Positions 20,409 through 28,837 of a stretch of DNA of 64,000 bases are shown here, in pieces (within the stretch, counting starts at the first letter, position 1; the number at the start of each line of letters is the position of its first letter). A model generated the notes under the pieces. The model searched no databases, was not told the origin of the DNA, and saw only the letters and a list, made by a program, of their open reading frames with translations. The stretch is from Thiohalocapsa sp. (GTDB lineage: Bacteria; Pseudomonadota; Gammaproteobacteria; Chromatiales; Chromatiaceae), in contig JAIPFF010000017.1 in the NCBI GenBank assembly GCA_021736785.1, positions 25,115 through 89,114 of the forward strand, written 5' to 3'. A program made the translations under genes and the position numbers.

Positions 20409-21263
20409 TCAGCGCAGGTTCTTTTTGTAACTCGGCACTTTTGCGTTCTTTGCCTTCGAGAAGTTTGCGAACTCCATGGTCACGCTCGCCAACTCCACAT
20501 CGGCGAAGTCTGCGCCTGCCACGTTGGCGCCGCGCAGGATCGCGCCGCCGAGCACCGCGCCGGTGAAATCGACGCCGCCGAGGTCGGCGTTGCGGAAGTT
20601 GGCGTCCTGCGCCGACACGCCCCGCAGCTTCGCCCCGCGCAGATCCGCGCCCTCGAAATTGGCCAGGTTGATCACCGTGAAGCCGTCGCGCTCGGCGCTG
20701 GTCAGGTCGGCGTCGTGCATGCTCGCCTTGACCAGATTCGCGTCATTGAGGTGGCAGTCCCGCAGGTCCGCGCTGCAGAGGTTGGTCTCGCGTAGATTGG
20801 CCTGAATGAACAGGGCCTTCTGCGCGCTCACATGACACAGGTTGCTGGCGCTGAAATCGGTGCCGCGCACATCGGCGCGGCTCAGGTTCGCCTGCTGCAG
20901 CTTTGCGCCGCGAATCTCCGCGTGGCGCAGATCCGCGCCCTCGAGATTCGCTCCGCTCAAGTCGGCGCCGCTGAAGACGGCGGCGCTTGCGGCACGCTCC
21001 GAGCCGGCGCGTACATGAGATAAGTCGGCGCCGGCAAGACCGGCGCCATTGAAATGGGCGCTCAACAGTCTGGCGCCGCGCAGCACGGCGCCGGTCAGGT
21101 CGGCGTCGACGAGGTCGCTGAACTCCAGGTCGGCGCCGGTCAAATCCGCCCGCCGCAGATCGGCGCCGTTGAGGCGCATGTCCCGCAAGTCCGCCCCCGC
21201 CAACGAATCGGCGTCGATGCTGGCAAGGATCTCGCCGCTGTCTTTGTGCTTGATGTCGACCAT
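20409..21263 (-). CDS. Pentapeptide-repeat protein
   Basis: A 284-residue protein made almost wholly of A(D/N)LXX pentapeptides (for example NGADLRRADLTGADLEF, SGANLEGADLRHAEI, NLANFEGADLRGAKL). It should fold as a right-handed quadrilateral beta-helix with about 10-13 coils. Qnr/MfpA relatives mimic DNA and protect gyrase, but most members have unknown roles and nothing here singles out gyrase. The C-terminus is basic (KAKNAKVPSYKKNLR). GGAG lies eight bases before the ATG. Convergent with the lipocalin gene. Confidence 0.92.
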   Translation of the reverse strand: MVDIKHKDSGEILASIDADSLAGADLRDMRLNGADLRRADLTGADLEFSDLVDADLTGAVLRGARLLSAHFNGAGLAGADLSHVRAGSERAASAAVFSGADLSGANLEGADLRHAEIRGAKLQQANLSRADVRGTDFSASNLCHVSAQKALFIQANLRETNLCSADLRDCHLNDANLVKASMHDADLTSAERDGFTVINLANFEGADLRGAKLRGVSAQDANFRNADLGGVDFTGAVLGGAILRGANVAGADFADVELASVTMEFANFSKAKNAKVPSYKKNLR

Positions 21264-21593
21264 GGTGCCGCTCCGCTGTTGTTCTTCTCCCTACTCACAA
21301 ATCTAGTCAGAAACGCGACACCCTGCCGCCGCTCGGTGCAAACAAGTCGGTGGCGCAGCCGGGTCATGGCTTCGTGAGTGAGCCAATCGGCGTCCGGAGC
21401 AGCCGCGTGCGCCGAAACGAAGTTCAGCGGGGGGCGATTCCGATCGGGAATTTACGCAGGCTTTACGCGGCGAAAACGCGGCAAGGGGGATAATGTACGC
21501 AGGTTGGCCCTCCACGGCCGCAGTTGTCCCTTTGTCAGCCCGCTCAAGGTATCGCCGGACCGGCGAGATCCGCTGCAGACTTCGCTTCTCCCT
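21264..21593. other. 330-base gap before trkH
   Basis: No gene or recognised RNA. It separates the divergent pentapeptide gene and trkH operon and must hold both promoters. The only promoter-like element I see is GATAAT near 21489 on the plus strand, without a well-placed -35. Confidence 0.4.
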
Positions 21594-23039
21594 ATGCATT
21601 GGCGCGCAATCTCACGTTTGTTCGGCATATTGCTTCTGATCTACGGCATCAGCTTCCTGCCGTCCTTGTGTCTGTCCCTGATCTACGAGGATGGACAGTG
21701 GCACATATTCGCGTATTCACTGCTGCTGACGCTGCTTTCGGGCGTGCTGATATGGCTGCCGAACCGCAAAGAACGCAGTGAGCTCTCGGTCCGCGATGGC
21801 TTTTTGGTCGTTGCCCTGTTCTGGTTCGTGCTCGGGGTCTTCGGCGGGCTTCCGTTCGTGCTCGGACTGCACTTGTCTTTCATCGATGCCCTGTTCGAGT
21901 CCATTTCCGGATTCACGACGACCGGCGCGACCGTCATCATCGGCCTGGATCAACTGCCGCCATCGATTCTCTACCACCGACAGCAGATTCAATGGCTCGG
22001 CGGCATGGGCATCATCGTGCTGGCCGTCGCCATTCTGCCTCTGATGGGCGTCGGCGGGATGCAGCTTTACCGCGCAGAGACCTCCGGTGTGGCAAAGCAC
22101 GAGAAGCCGACCCCACGCATCGCCGAGACGGCGCAAGCCTTGTGGCTGCTCTACTTCGGGCTGACGGCGGCCTGCTCGCTGGCGTTCTGGGCAGCGGGCA
22201 TGACCGTTTTCGATGCCGTCGGCCATGCATTCACGACCATCGCCACGGGCGGCTTCTCGACCCACGATGCCAGCATCGGCTACTACGACAGCTGGGTCAT
22301 CGAGCTGATCGCCATTGTCTTCATGCTCGCCGGTGGCGTGAACTTCGCCATCCATTTCATCGCCTGGCGCAAACTCGATCCTCGGGCGTACGTCACGGAT
22401 TCGGAGGTTCGCGCCTACTGGCTGATCTTCATCGCTGCATCGCTGTTCGTCGCCGCTAGCCTGCTCTGGGCACAGGTTTACGCCGACGGGATCGAGGCGC
22501 TGCGCTATTCGGCCTTCCAAGTCGCATCGATCTTGACCAGCACCGGCTTCGGCACCGCCACATTCGCGCAGTGGCCCCTGCACATCCCGATGGTGCTGGT
22601 CGTCGTCTCCTTTATCGGCGGTTGCGGCGGATCGACGGCCGGCGGAATCAAAGTCCTGCGCGTGATGTTGTTGGCCAAACTGGGCATTCGGGAGCTCTTT
22701 CAGCTCGTGCATCCCCATGCGATGACGCCCGTTAAAGTCGGCAAGCGGCCGGTGAGCGATCAGGTCTTGTTCTCGGTTTGGGGCTTTTACGTACTGTATG
22801 TCATGACGGCGCTCCTGCTGACCACGGGCATGATGGCGGCGGGCTTGGATCTCGAATCGGCGTTCGGTGCGGTGGTCGCGACGCTCAACCTGCTCGGTCC
22901 CGGACTGGGCGAGGTTGCCGCAAACTTCGCCAGCGTCGACCCGGTGGTGAAATGGCTTGCCGTTTTCAGCATGCTGGCGGGCCGCCTCGAGATCTTCACG
23001 CTGCTGATCCTGTTCTTTCCCGCTTACTGGAGGAACTGA
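21594..23039 (+). CDS. trkH: TrkH/KtrB-type potassium transporter subunit
   Basis: The inner-membrane K+ uptake pore, 481 residues (E. coli TrkH 483), starting MHWRAISRLFGILLL. All four selectivity-filter loops are present: GFTTTGATVI, TTIATGGFST, LTSTGFGTA and NLLGPGLGEV. TrkH normally needs the cytosolic NAD-binding subunit TrkA, which is not in this window. Its stop overlaps the ATG of a KdpD-like kinase (TGATG), followed by a KdpE-like regulator. Linking a constitutive-type Trk channel to a Kdp-type sensor suggests this TrkH is itself regulated by K+ or turgor. Confidence 0.95.
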   Translation: MHWRAISRLFGILLLIYGISFLPSLCLSLIYEDGQWHIFAYSLLLTLLSGVLIWLPNRKERSELSVRDGFLVVALFWFVLGVFGGLPFVLGLHLSFIDALFESISGFTTTGATVIIGLDQLPPSILYHRQQIQWLGGMGIIVLAVAILPLMGVGGMQLYRAETSGVAKHEKPTPRIAETAQALWLLYFGLTAACSLAFWAAGMTVFDAVGHAFTTIATGGFSTHDASIGYYDSWVIELIAIVFMLAGGVNFAIHFIAWRKLDPRAYVTDSEVRAYWLIFIAASLFVAASLLWAQVYADGIEALRYSAFQVASILTSTGFGTATFAQWPLHIPMVLVVVSFIGGCGGSTAGGIKVLRVMLLAKLGIRELFQLVHPHAMTPVKVGKRPVSDQVLFSVWGFYVLYVMTALLLTTGMMAAGLDLESAFGAVVATLNLLGPGLGEVAANFASVDPVVKWLAVFSMLAGRLEIFTLLILFFPAYWRN

Positions 23040-24616
23040 TGGCGCTGCGGCTCGACCGTATCGTCGGTCCCGCTGCGGGAGGCCGAAACAGTGCCGGTGG
23101 CCGGGACAGTCGTCTGCAAGCCTATCTGCTGGCGCTCGTCGGCGTCGCCGCGGCGCTGGCAACCGCGCTTGTGCTGCGGCCCTGGCTGCCGCTGGCCAAC
23201 CTTTCGCTCGTTTTCCTTGTTGCACTGCTGTGGCTGGCAGTGCGAACGGGTCCGCGCCCGGCGCTGTTCGCGGCCCTGCTCAGCGCCCTTGCCTACAACT
23301 ATTTTCTGACGGAGCCTTATCACAGCCTGGTCATTCAGCACACCGATGAACTGGTCACCGTCGTGTTTTTCCTGATTGTGAGCCTGTTCGGCGGCCGGAT
23401 CGCCGAGCGGCTGCGCCGCCAGCTGCTCGCGCTGCAGACCGCCAACGACCAAGCGCGGTTGTTGCTCGATCTAAGCGAGCGCCTGAGTGGGTTGACGGAT
23501 CTCGGCGAGGTACAGAAAGAGACGAGTGCGGTTTTGGCCGCACAGTCGGGAAGGGACGTGGTGCTGTTCGCGCTGTCCGACGACGGCAAACTGACCCCCG
23601 TGGCCGGTGCCGAACGGACGCCCGCCCCGGACACGGCGCTGCTGGCCGCCGCGTATCGGGCCTGCGGTCAGCGTCGGGCGGACGGTCCCGTGCGCTGCGG
23701 CGGCGCCCTCGAGCAATGGCAGTTGTGGCCGCTCGGCGCGGAGCAGGACTGCCTGGGTGTCATTGCGCTCCGCGAGATCTCGCCGGCGACTACACTCACT
23801 GCCCAGCCCGTCGCCACCGAGGCCTTGATCGCCCACGCGGCCTTGGCGATGGTCCGTACCCGCTTGGCCGACCGGCTGCGCCGGGCACGCATCGGCGAGG
23901 AGACCGAGCGCCTGCGCGCCGCACTGTTGTCGTCGATCTCTCACGATCTACGTACCCCGCTGGCAGCCATCATCGGCGCCGCGAGCGGCCTGCGCACGCT
24001 GGACCGCCAGATATCCGCAACCGATCGCGAGGAGTTGCTCGACACCATCCTCGGCGAAGGCGGTCGCCTCGACCGTTACATCCAGAATCTGCTCGACATG
24101 ACCCGCCTCGGCCACGGCGGGCTGAAGCTCGAGCGCGACTGGGTCGGCGTCGACGACCTGTTCGGTGTGGTGCTGAGCCGGCTGCGCGAGCCGTTGCGCG
24201 CGCATCGCATCAGCCTGCACGCGGCGCCGGACATGCCCCTGCTGTACGTCCATCCCGCATTGATCGAGCAAGCGCTGATCAATGTCGTCGAGAACGCGGC
24301 AAAATTCTCGCCCGAGGGCACCACGATTCGTCTCGCGGCCAGCCTGAGCGGTCCTGACGTGATGCTGAGCGTCGTCGACCAAGGCCCCGGGATCGTCGCC
24401 GCCGAGCGCGAGCGGGTGCTCGATATGTTTTACACCACTGCAGCGGGCGACCGCGGCGGGCAGGGCACCGGACTGGGGCTTGCCATCGCCGACGGCATGA
24501 TCACGGCGCACGGGGGACGTATCGAGATCACCGATGGTCCCGGCGGCCGCGGCACGGCCTGTACGATCTATCTGCCGCTGATGGATATTTCGGCGGCTTC
24601 GGAGAGCGATACGTGA
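23039..24616 (+). CDS. KdpD-like sensor histidine kinase lacking the KdpD N-terminal domain
   Basis: A 525-residue membrane sensor kinase whose ATG overlaps the trkH stop, with GGAGG just upstream. After about 25 soluble residues come four closely spaced membrane helices (about 27-115) of the DUF4118 type, including the KdpD-like YNYFLTEPYHSL loop. A GAF-like region (about 150-270) follows, then HisKA with H302 in SSISHDLRTPLAAIIGAASGL, and HATPase_c (NVVENAAKFSPEG, VVDQGPGI, GTGLGLAIADGMITAHGG). Full KdpD (about 890 residues) has an extra N-terminal KdpD domain (Walker ATPase) and a USP domain; both are missing and no trace lies upstream, where trkH ends. Confidence 0.92.
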   Translation: MALRLDRIVGPAAGGRNSAGGRDSRLQAYLLALVGVAAALATALVLRPWLPLANLSLVFLVALLWLAVRTGPRPALFAALLSALAYNYFLTEPYHSLVIQHTDELVTVVFFLIVSLFGGRIAERLRRQLLALQTANDQARLLLDLSERLSGLTDLGEVQKETSAVLAAQSGRDVVLFALSDDGKLTPVAGAERTPAPDTALLAAAYRACGQRRADGPVRCGGALEQWQLWPLGAEQDCLGVIALREISPATTLTAQPVATEALIAHAALAMVRTRLADRLRRARIGEETERLRAALLSSISHDLRTPLAAIIGAASGLRTLDRQISATDREELLDTILGEGGRLDRYIQNLLDMTRLGHGGLKLERDWVGVDDLFGVVLSRLREPLRAHRISLHAAPDMPLLYVHPALIEQALINVVENAAKFSPEGTTIRLAASLSGPDVMLSVVDQGPGIVAAERERVLDMFYTTAAGDRGGQGTGLGLAIADGMITAHGGRIEITDGPGGRGTACTIYLPLMDISAASESDT

Positions 24617-25323
24617 GCACGAGTGAGCCCGCGGCGGGGCAGCACATCCTGATTGTCGATGACGAAGTGCAGATCAGGCGGCTTCTGCGGATCAGCCTCA
24701 AGAGCCAGGGCTACGAGGTCACGGAAGCAGCCACGGCGAAGCAAGGTGCCGCCTGCGCCGCCGATTGCGAGCCGGACCTGGTCGTGCTCGATCTCGGACT
24801 GCCCGACGCGGACGGCAAACAGCTCCTTGCCGAACTGCGCGAGCGCTCGTCCGTGCCCGTCATCGTGCTGTCGGTCCGTGACAGTGAAACGGAAAAGGTT
24901 CTCACGCTCGACGGCGGCGCCAACGACTATGTCACCAAGCCCTTCGGCATTCAGGAATTCCTGGCGCGGGTGCGCAACTTGCTGCGTACGGCGCATCAGC
25001 CGGCATCGGAAATCCCGTTCGACGACGGCCACCTGCGTGTCGACACCCTGCTGCGCTTGGTGAGCATCGACGGGAGCGAGGTCCACTTGACCCGGAAGGA
25101 GTATGCCGTGCTGCGGATTCTGGTTGCCCGGGGCGGACGAGTCGTCACCCGATCTCAGCTATTGCGGGAGGTTTGGGGACCAAGCCATCTCGAGGATACT
25201 CACTATTTGCGCGTCCTCATCGGCAAGCTCCGGCTGAGCCTCGGCGATAACGCGAGCGCGCCGCGCTACATCAGGACGGAGCCGGGAGTCGGCTACCGCT
25301 TCGTCGGCTACTCCCGGGATTAA
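24613..25323 (+). CDS. KdpE-like OmpR-family response regulator
   Basis: A 236-residue regulator starting at a GTG that overlaps the kinase stop (GTGA). The receiver domain has the acidic pair in ILIVDDEVQ (D16/D17), phospho-acceptor D60 (LVVLDLGLPDADG) and the conserved K in VTKPFGIQEFLARVR. The C-terminal winged-helix DNA-binding domain includes LTRKEYAVLRILVARGGRVVTRSQLLREVWG and GVGYRFVG. The closest named family is KdpE. Kdp ATPase genes are absent from the window, so the likely target is the trkH operon itself. Confidence 0.93.
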   Translation: MSTSEPAAGQHILIVDDEVQIRRLLRISLKSQGYEVTEAATAKQGAACAADCEPDLVVLDLGLPDADGKQLLAELRERSSVPVIVLSVRDSETEKVLTLDGGANDYVTKPFGIQEFLARVRNLLRTAHQPASEIPFDDGHLRVDTLLRLVSIDGSEVHLTRKEYAVLRILVARGGRVVTRSQLLREVWGPSHLEDTHYLRVLIGKLRLSLGDNASAPRYIRTEPGVGYRFVGYSRD

Positions 25324-25614
25324 GGGGCGACGGGGTTGATCCACGGTCGACAGCCGCCACAGCGAGCTTCATCCAGCGCGCGGATCACCGGCCGCGGCGA
25401 TCGGAATCGCCCGGAACCGGACGTTCTGCGTGTCGGCGGCGTGCTGAAACAGCCACGTCGCGGCGATGCCCCGGTCGTTCGTACGGCGGATCGACATCTG
25501 CCGGACCATGCGCGGGCGATGTCCCGACGGCGCGTGCGCGCTTGCGCCGATCGGCTATGCTAACGGCCCGGCCAAGATCGGGCACCGCGACCACACCACT
25601 CGAAGGAGACAACA

Positions 25615-26889
25615 ATGAAGATCGAGACTCTTGCGATTCATGCCGGCTTCGAGCCGGACCCGACCACCAAGGCGGTCGCGACGCCGATCTACCAGACCAC
25701 CAGCTACGCCTTCGACGACACGCAGCACGGTGCAGACCTGTTCGACCTCAAGGTGCCGGGCAATATCTACACCCGCATCATGAACCCCACCAGCGACGTG
25801 CTCGAGAAGCGCGCCGCGGCGATGGAGGGCGGCGTCGCCGGCCTCGCGCTGGCCTCGGGCATGTCGGCGGTCACCTACTCGATACTGACCATCGCGCAGG
25901 CCGGAGACAATATTGTCTCGGCCTCGACGCTCTACGGCGGCACCTATAACTTATTTGCCCACACGCTGCCGCGGCTCGGTATCGAGGTGCGCCTGGTCGC
26001 GCCGAACGATATCGAAGCCATGGCCGCGCGCATCGACGCCAAGACCCGCGCCGTTTTCTGCGAGTCCATCGGCAATCCGGCCGGCAATGTCGCCGACCTG
26101 AAGGCCATCTCGGACATGGCGCATGGCCACGGCGTGCCGGTCATCGTCGACAATACCGTGCCGACCCCCTACCTGTGCCGCCCCTTCGAGCACGGCTGCG
26201 ATATCGTCGTGCACGCGCTGACCAAGTACATGGGCGGCCATGGCACGACCATCGGCGGTGTGCTGGTGGACTCGGGCAAATTTCCGTGGGCCGAGCACGC
26301 GGACCGCTTCCCGATGCTGAACGAGCCCGACGTGTCCTATCACGGCGTCGTCTATACCGAGGCGCTGGGCCCTGCCGCTTACATCGGGCGCGCCCGGGTC
26401 GTGCCGCTGCGCAACATGGGCAGCGCCATCTCGCCGTTCAACAGCTTCTTGATTCTGCAGGGTATCGAGACGCTGCCCGTGCGTATGGACCGCCACTGCG
26501 AGAACGCCGTGGCCGTCGCGAACTACCTGAAGGACCACGCCAAGGTGGAATGGGTGCGCTACGCCGGCCTACCGGACAGCCCCGACTATTCGCTGGTACA
26601 GCGCTACATGGACGGCGGCAAGGCGAGCTCGATCCTGTCCTTCGGTATCAAAGGGGGTAGAGAGGGCGGCGCGCGCTTTATCGATGCGCTGAAGCTCGCG
26701 GTGCGTCTGGTCAACATCGGCGACGCGAAGACCCTGGCCTGCCATCCCGCGACGACGACGCACCGGCAGCTGTCGCCGGACGAGCTTGCGGCCGCCGGCG
26801 TCTCCGAGGATCTGGTACGGCTGTCGATCGGCATCGAGCATGTGGACGACATCATCGCCGACTTGGAGCAGGCCCTGGCGGCGGCCTAG
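25615..26889 (+). CDS. metY: O-acetylhomoserine sulfhydrylase MetY
   Basis: A PLP enzyme that makes homocysteine from O-acetylhomoserine and sulfide (direct sulfhydrylation). It has 424 residues of the Cys/Met metabolism PLP family. The start MKIETLAIHAGFEPDPTT has GGAGA eight bases upstream. YTRIMNPTSDVLEKR, the active-site loop with K204 (HALTKYMGGHGTTIGG) and LSIGIEHVDDIIADLEQAL are characteristic; the longer-than-cystathionine-synthase length fits MetY. MetX, needed for its substrate, is not in the window. The 291 bases before it contain no gene and no SAM-riboswitch that I can see. Confidence 0.94.
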   Translation: MKIETLAIHAGFEPDPTTKAVATPIYQTTSYAFDDTQHGADLFDLKVPGNIYTRIMNPTSDVLEKRAAAMEGGVAGLALASGMSAVTYSILTIAQAGDNIVSASTLYGGTYNLFAHTLPRLGIEVRLVAPNDIEAMAARIDAKTRAVFCESIGNPAGNVADLKAISDMAHGHGVPVIVDNTVPTPYLCRPFEHGCDIVVHALTKYMGGHGTTIGGVLVDSGKFPWAEHADRFPMLNEPDVSYHGVVYTEALGPAAYIGRARVVPLRNMGSAISPFNSFLILQGIETLPVRMDRHCENAVAVANYLKDHAKVEWVRYAGLPDSPDYSLVQRYMDGGKASSILSFGIKGGREGGARFIDALKLAVRLVNIGDAKTLACHPATTTHRQLSPDELAAAGVSEDLVRLSIGIEHVDDIIADLEQALAAA

Positions 26890-27027
26890 GCCGAGCCGGC
26901 AGCCGCGGCCAAGGCCGCGTTGCGCTCGGGCGCACCGGGATGTGCGCTCGGGAAGAATCACCGGGAATGGACACGATGCAAACCGGGCGCGGCAGGTGCC
27001 GCGCGACGACTAGGTAGATCGCCAGCC

Positions 27028-27720
27028 ATGCGAATCCATGTCCTGCAGCATGTCCCCTTCGAAGGCCCCGCGGCGATTGCGCACTGGGCCGAAGCACGCG
27101 GTCATTCGTTGGCCGTCAGCCATCTCTACGCCGGCGATCCGCCGCCCGATCTGGACAGCTTCGACCGACTCGTCATCATGGGCGGGCCGATGAGCGTGGT
27201 CGACGAGGCCGAGCATAGCTGGCTGGAGCACGAGAAGGCGCGGATCGAGGAGTCGATCCACAGCGGCAAGTCCGTGGTGGGTATCTGCCTCGGCGCGCAG
27301 TTGCTGGCCGAGGCCCTCGGTGCCCGCGTCAGCCGCAATCCGCACAAGGAGATCGGCTGGCTGCCGGTGACGCTGACCGAGGCGGCCCGCGCACATCCGC
27401 TGTGCGCCGATCTTCCGATGACGCAGCAGGTGTTTCAGTGGCACGGCGACACCTTCGAGCTGCCTGACGGCGCCGTGCACCTGGCGAGCAGCGAGGCCTG
27501 CGAGCAGCAGGCGTTCCTGTACGAGAACCGATTGCTGGGGCTGCAGTTCCACCTGGAATCCACCCCCGAAAGTGTCGACGCGCTCTGCGAGCACTGCGCC
27601 GACGAGTTGTTCCCCGGGCCTTACGTGCAGACGGCCGAGCAGATGCGTGCCGCCGAGCCCGCGCGTCACGCGGCCATGCACGCGACGCTGGCGACGCTGC
27701 TGGACCGGCTGTCCGAGTGA
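27028..27720 (+). CDS. Type 1 glutamine amidotransferase-domain protein
   Basis: A 230-residue class I GATase resembling the GMP-synthase-like/YfeJ group. The nucleophile elbow is GICLGAQLLAEALGA (Cys in VVGICLGAQ), preceded by RLVIMGGPMSVVDEAEHSWL; the catalytic His-Glu lies in GLQFHLESTPES. There is no synthase partner domain, and the ammonia acceptor or true substrate is unknown; some relatives act as gamma-glutamyl hydrolases. Its stop overlaps the GTG of tag, so the two are co-translated. Confidence 0.88.
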   Translation: MRIHVLQHVPFEGPAAIAHWAEARGHSLAVSHLYAGDPPPDLDSFDRLVIMGGPMSVVDEAEHSWLEHEKARIEESIHSGKSVVGICLGAQLLAEALGARVSRNPHKEIGWLPVTLTEAARAHPLCADLPMTQQVFQWHGDTFELPDGAVHLASSEACEQQAFLYENRLLGLQFHLESTPESVDALCEHCADELFPGPYVQTAEQMRAAEPARHAAMHATLATLLDRLSE

Positions 27721-28334
27721 CCGGCATGGTGCAGGCCGCGTCGGATGCGCCCGGGCGCTGCGCCTGGTGCGGCAGCGATCCGCTCTACGTCGCCTATCAC
27801 GACGATGAATGGGGCGTGCCGTTGTGCGACGAGCGACGCTTGTTCGAATTATTGATCCTCGAAGGCGCCCAAGCCGGCCTGAGCTGGATCACGATCCTGT
27901 GCAAGCGCGAGGGCTATCGACGCGCCTTTGACGGCTTCGATGCCGGACGCGTGGCCCGCTACGGCGAGGCCGATATCGCCCGGCTGCGTGCCGATGCAGG
28001 CATCGTGCGCAACCGCCTGAAGATCGAGGCGGCCATCGGCAATGCACGGGCGCTGCTTTCGCTGCACGAGGCCGGGCGCACCTTGTCGGATACCCTGTGG
28101 CGGCACGTGGACGGCGAGCCGCGACAGCCATTTCGGGCAAACCTGGCGGAGGTGCCGGCGACGACGCCGGAATCGGATGCCATGAGCCGGGAGCTGAAGC
28201 GGCTCGGGTTCAAATTCGTCGGCTCCACGATCTGTTATGCGCTGATGCAGTCGGCGGGGCTGGTCAATGACCATGTCGCCGACTGTTTTCGGCATGCGCC
28301 GCTGTCGGCGAGCGCCTCCAGCGAGCCGGGCTGA
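27717..28334 (+). CDS. tag: DNA-3-methyladenine glycosylase I
   Basis: Excises 3-methyladenine from alkylated DNA (base-excision repair). It has 205 residues from a GTG overlapping the upstream stop; an ATG at 27726 is an alternative. Family marks: RCAWCGSDPLYVAYHDDEWGVP, which holds the first zinc cysteine, LFELLILEGAQAGLSWITILCKREGYRRAF, and the C-terminal LKRLGFKFVGSTICYALMQSAGLVNDHVADCFRH with the remaining zinc ligands. The helix-hairpin-helix fold is complete. Confidence 0.95.
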   Translation: MTGMVQAASDAPGRCAWCGSDPLYVAYHDDEWGVPLCDERRLFELLILEGAQAGLSWITILCKREGYRRAFDGFDAGRVARYGEADIARLRADAGIVRNRLKIEAAIGNARALLSLHEAGRTLSDTLWRHVDGEPRQPFRANLAEVPATTPESDAMSRELKRLGFKFVGSTICYALMQSAGLVNDHVADCFRHAPLSASASSEPG

Positions 28335-28837
28335 GGGGCAAGGGCGCCTGCGCCCCGCCCGAGCGCCGCGCAGTTGCCTGCGCTTGTCGGCGGAACGCCG
28401 CCGGGTTATTGCGGACTAATCTGCGGCAAAGCACGAATGCGGATGCCGCCGTGTCCGGCGCCGGGATGATGCGCCGGCGCACCGGCAGATGCCCCGCGGG
28501 ACCGCGAGTCCGCGTCGGCCGCGATTTCGGTGGGCCCGCGTCGGGCGTCCGATCCATGGCGGCATCCGGATGTTTGCGGGCGCGTCTTTCACCGCTCGCC
28601 ATGCGCTTGCGGCATCTTCACTTGCCTGGGGAGACACTGATTGCCCATCCTGGCCAAAAAGCAGACGGTGCCCGAAAACGCGGTTTCCGGGTCCCCTGCT
28701 GTTCAAGCGCTTGGGCGCTTGAAACTGGCGGGGCGTCCAGCCCCACACGGCGAAGCGCGGACTATTTCAGCGCTTCGCCGGGCGGGAGATTCCCGGATCG
28801 GGCGGGTGATTCCCAGAGAATGATTCAGGAGTCGGTC
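28335..28837. other. 503-base gap between tag and the PDZ gene
   Basis: The first 290 bases show no gene. The second part carries copy A of the dispersed structured repeat (listed separately), ending about 55 bases before the PDZ gene. A strong ribosome-binding site (AGGAG) precedes that gene. Confidence 0.5.
28629..28783 (+). repeat. Dispersed structured repeat, copy A
   Basis: This segment aligns over about 155 bases with the reverse complement of 61211-61384. Shared blocks include GAGA-CACTGATTG, GGCCAAA, CAGACGG, ACGCGGTTTCCGGG, AAGCGC, TGGCGG, GCCCC-CAC. It contains three hairpins: GGTGCCCG/CGGGTCCC around ACGCGGTTT (about 28667-28696), a perfect nine-base stem TTCAAGCGC/GCGCTTGAA (28702-28723, loop TTGG), and GGCGAAGCG/CGCTTCGCC (28749-28779). 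It lies wholly between genes. Confidence 0.8.

Noticed and set aside
25324..25614. A SAM or SAH riboswitch before metY
   Set aside because: No recognisable core helices or conserved loops could be found; only a normal GGAG ribosome-binding site is evident.
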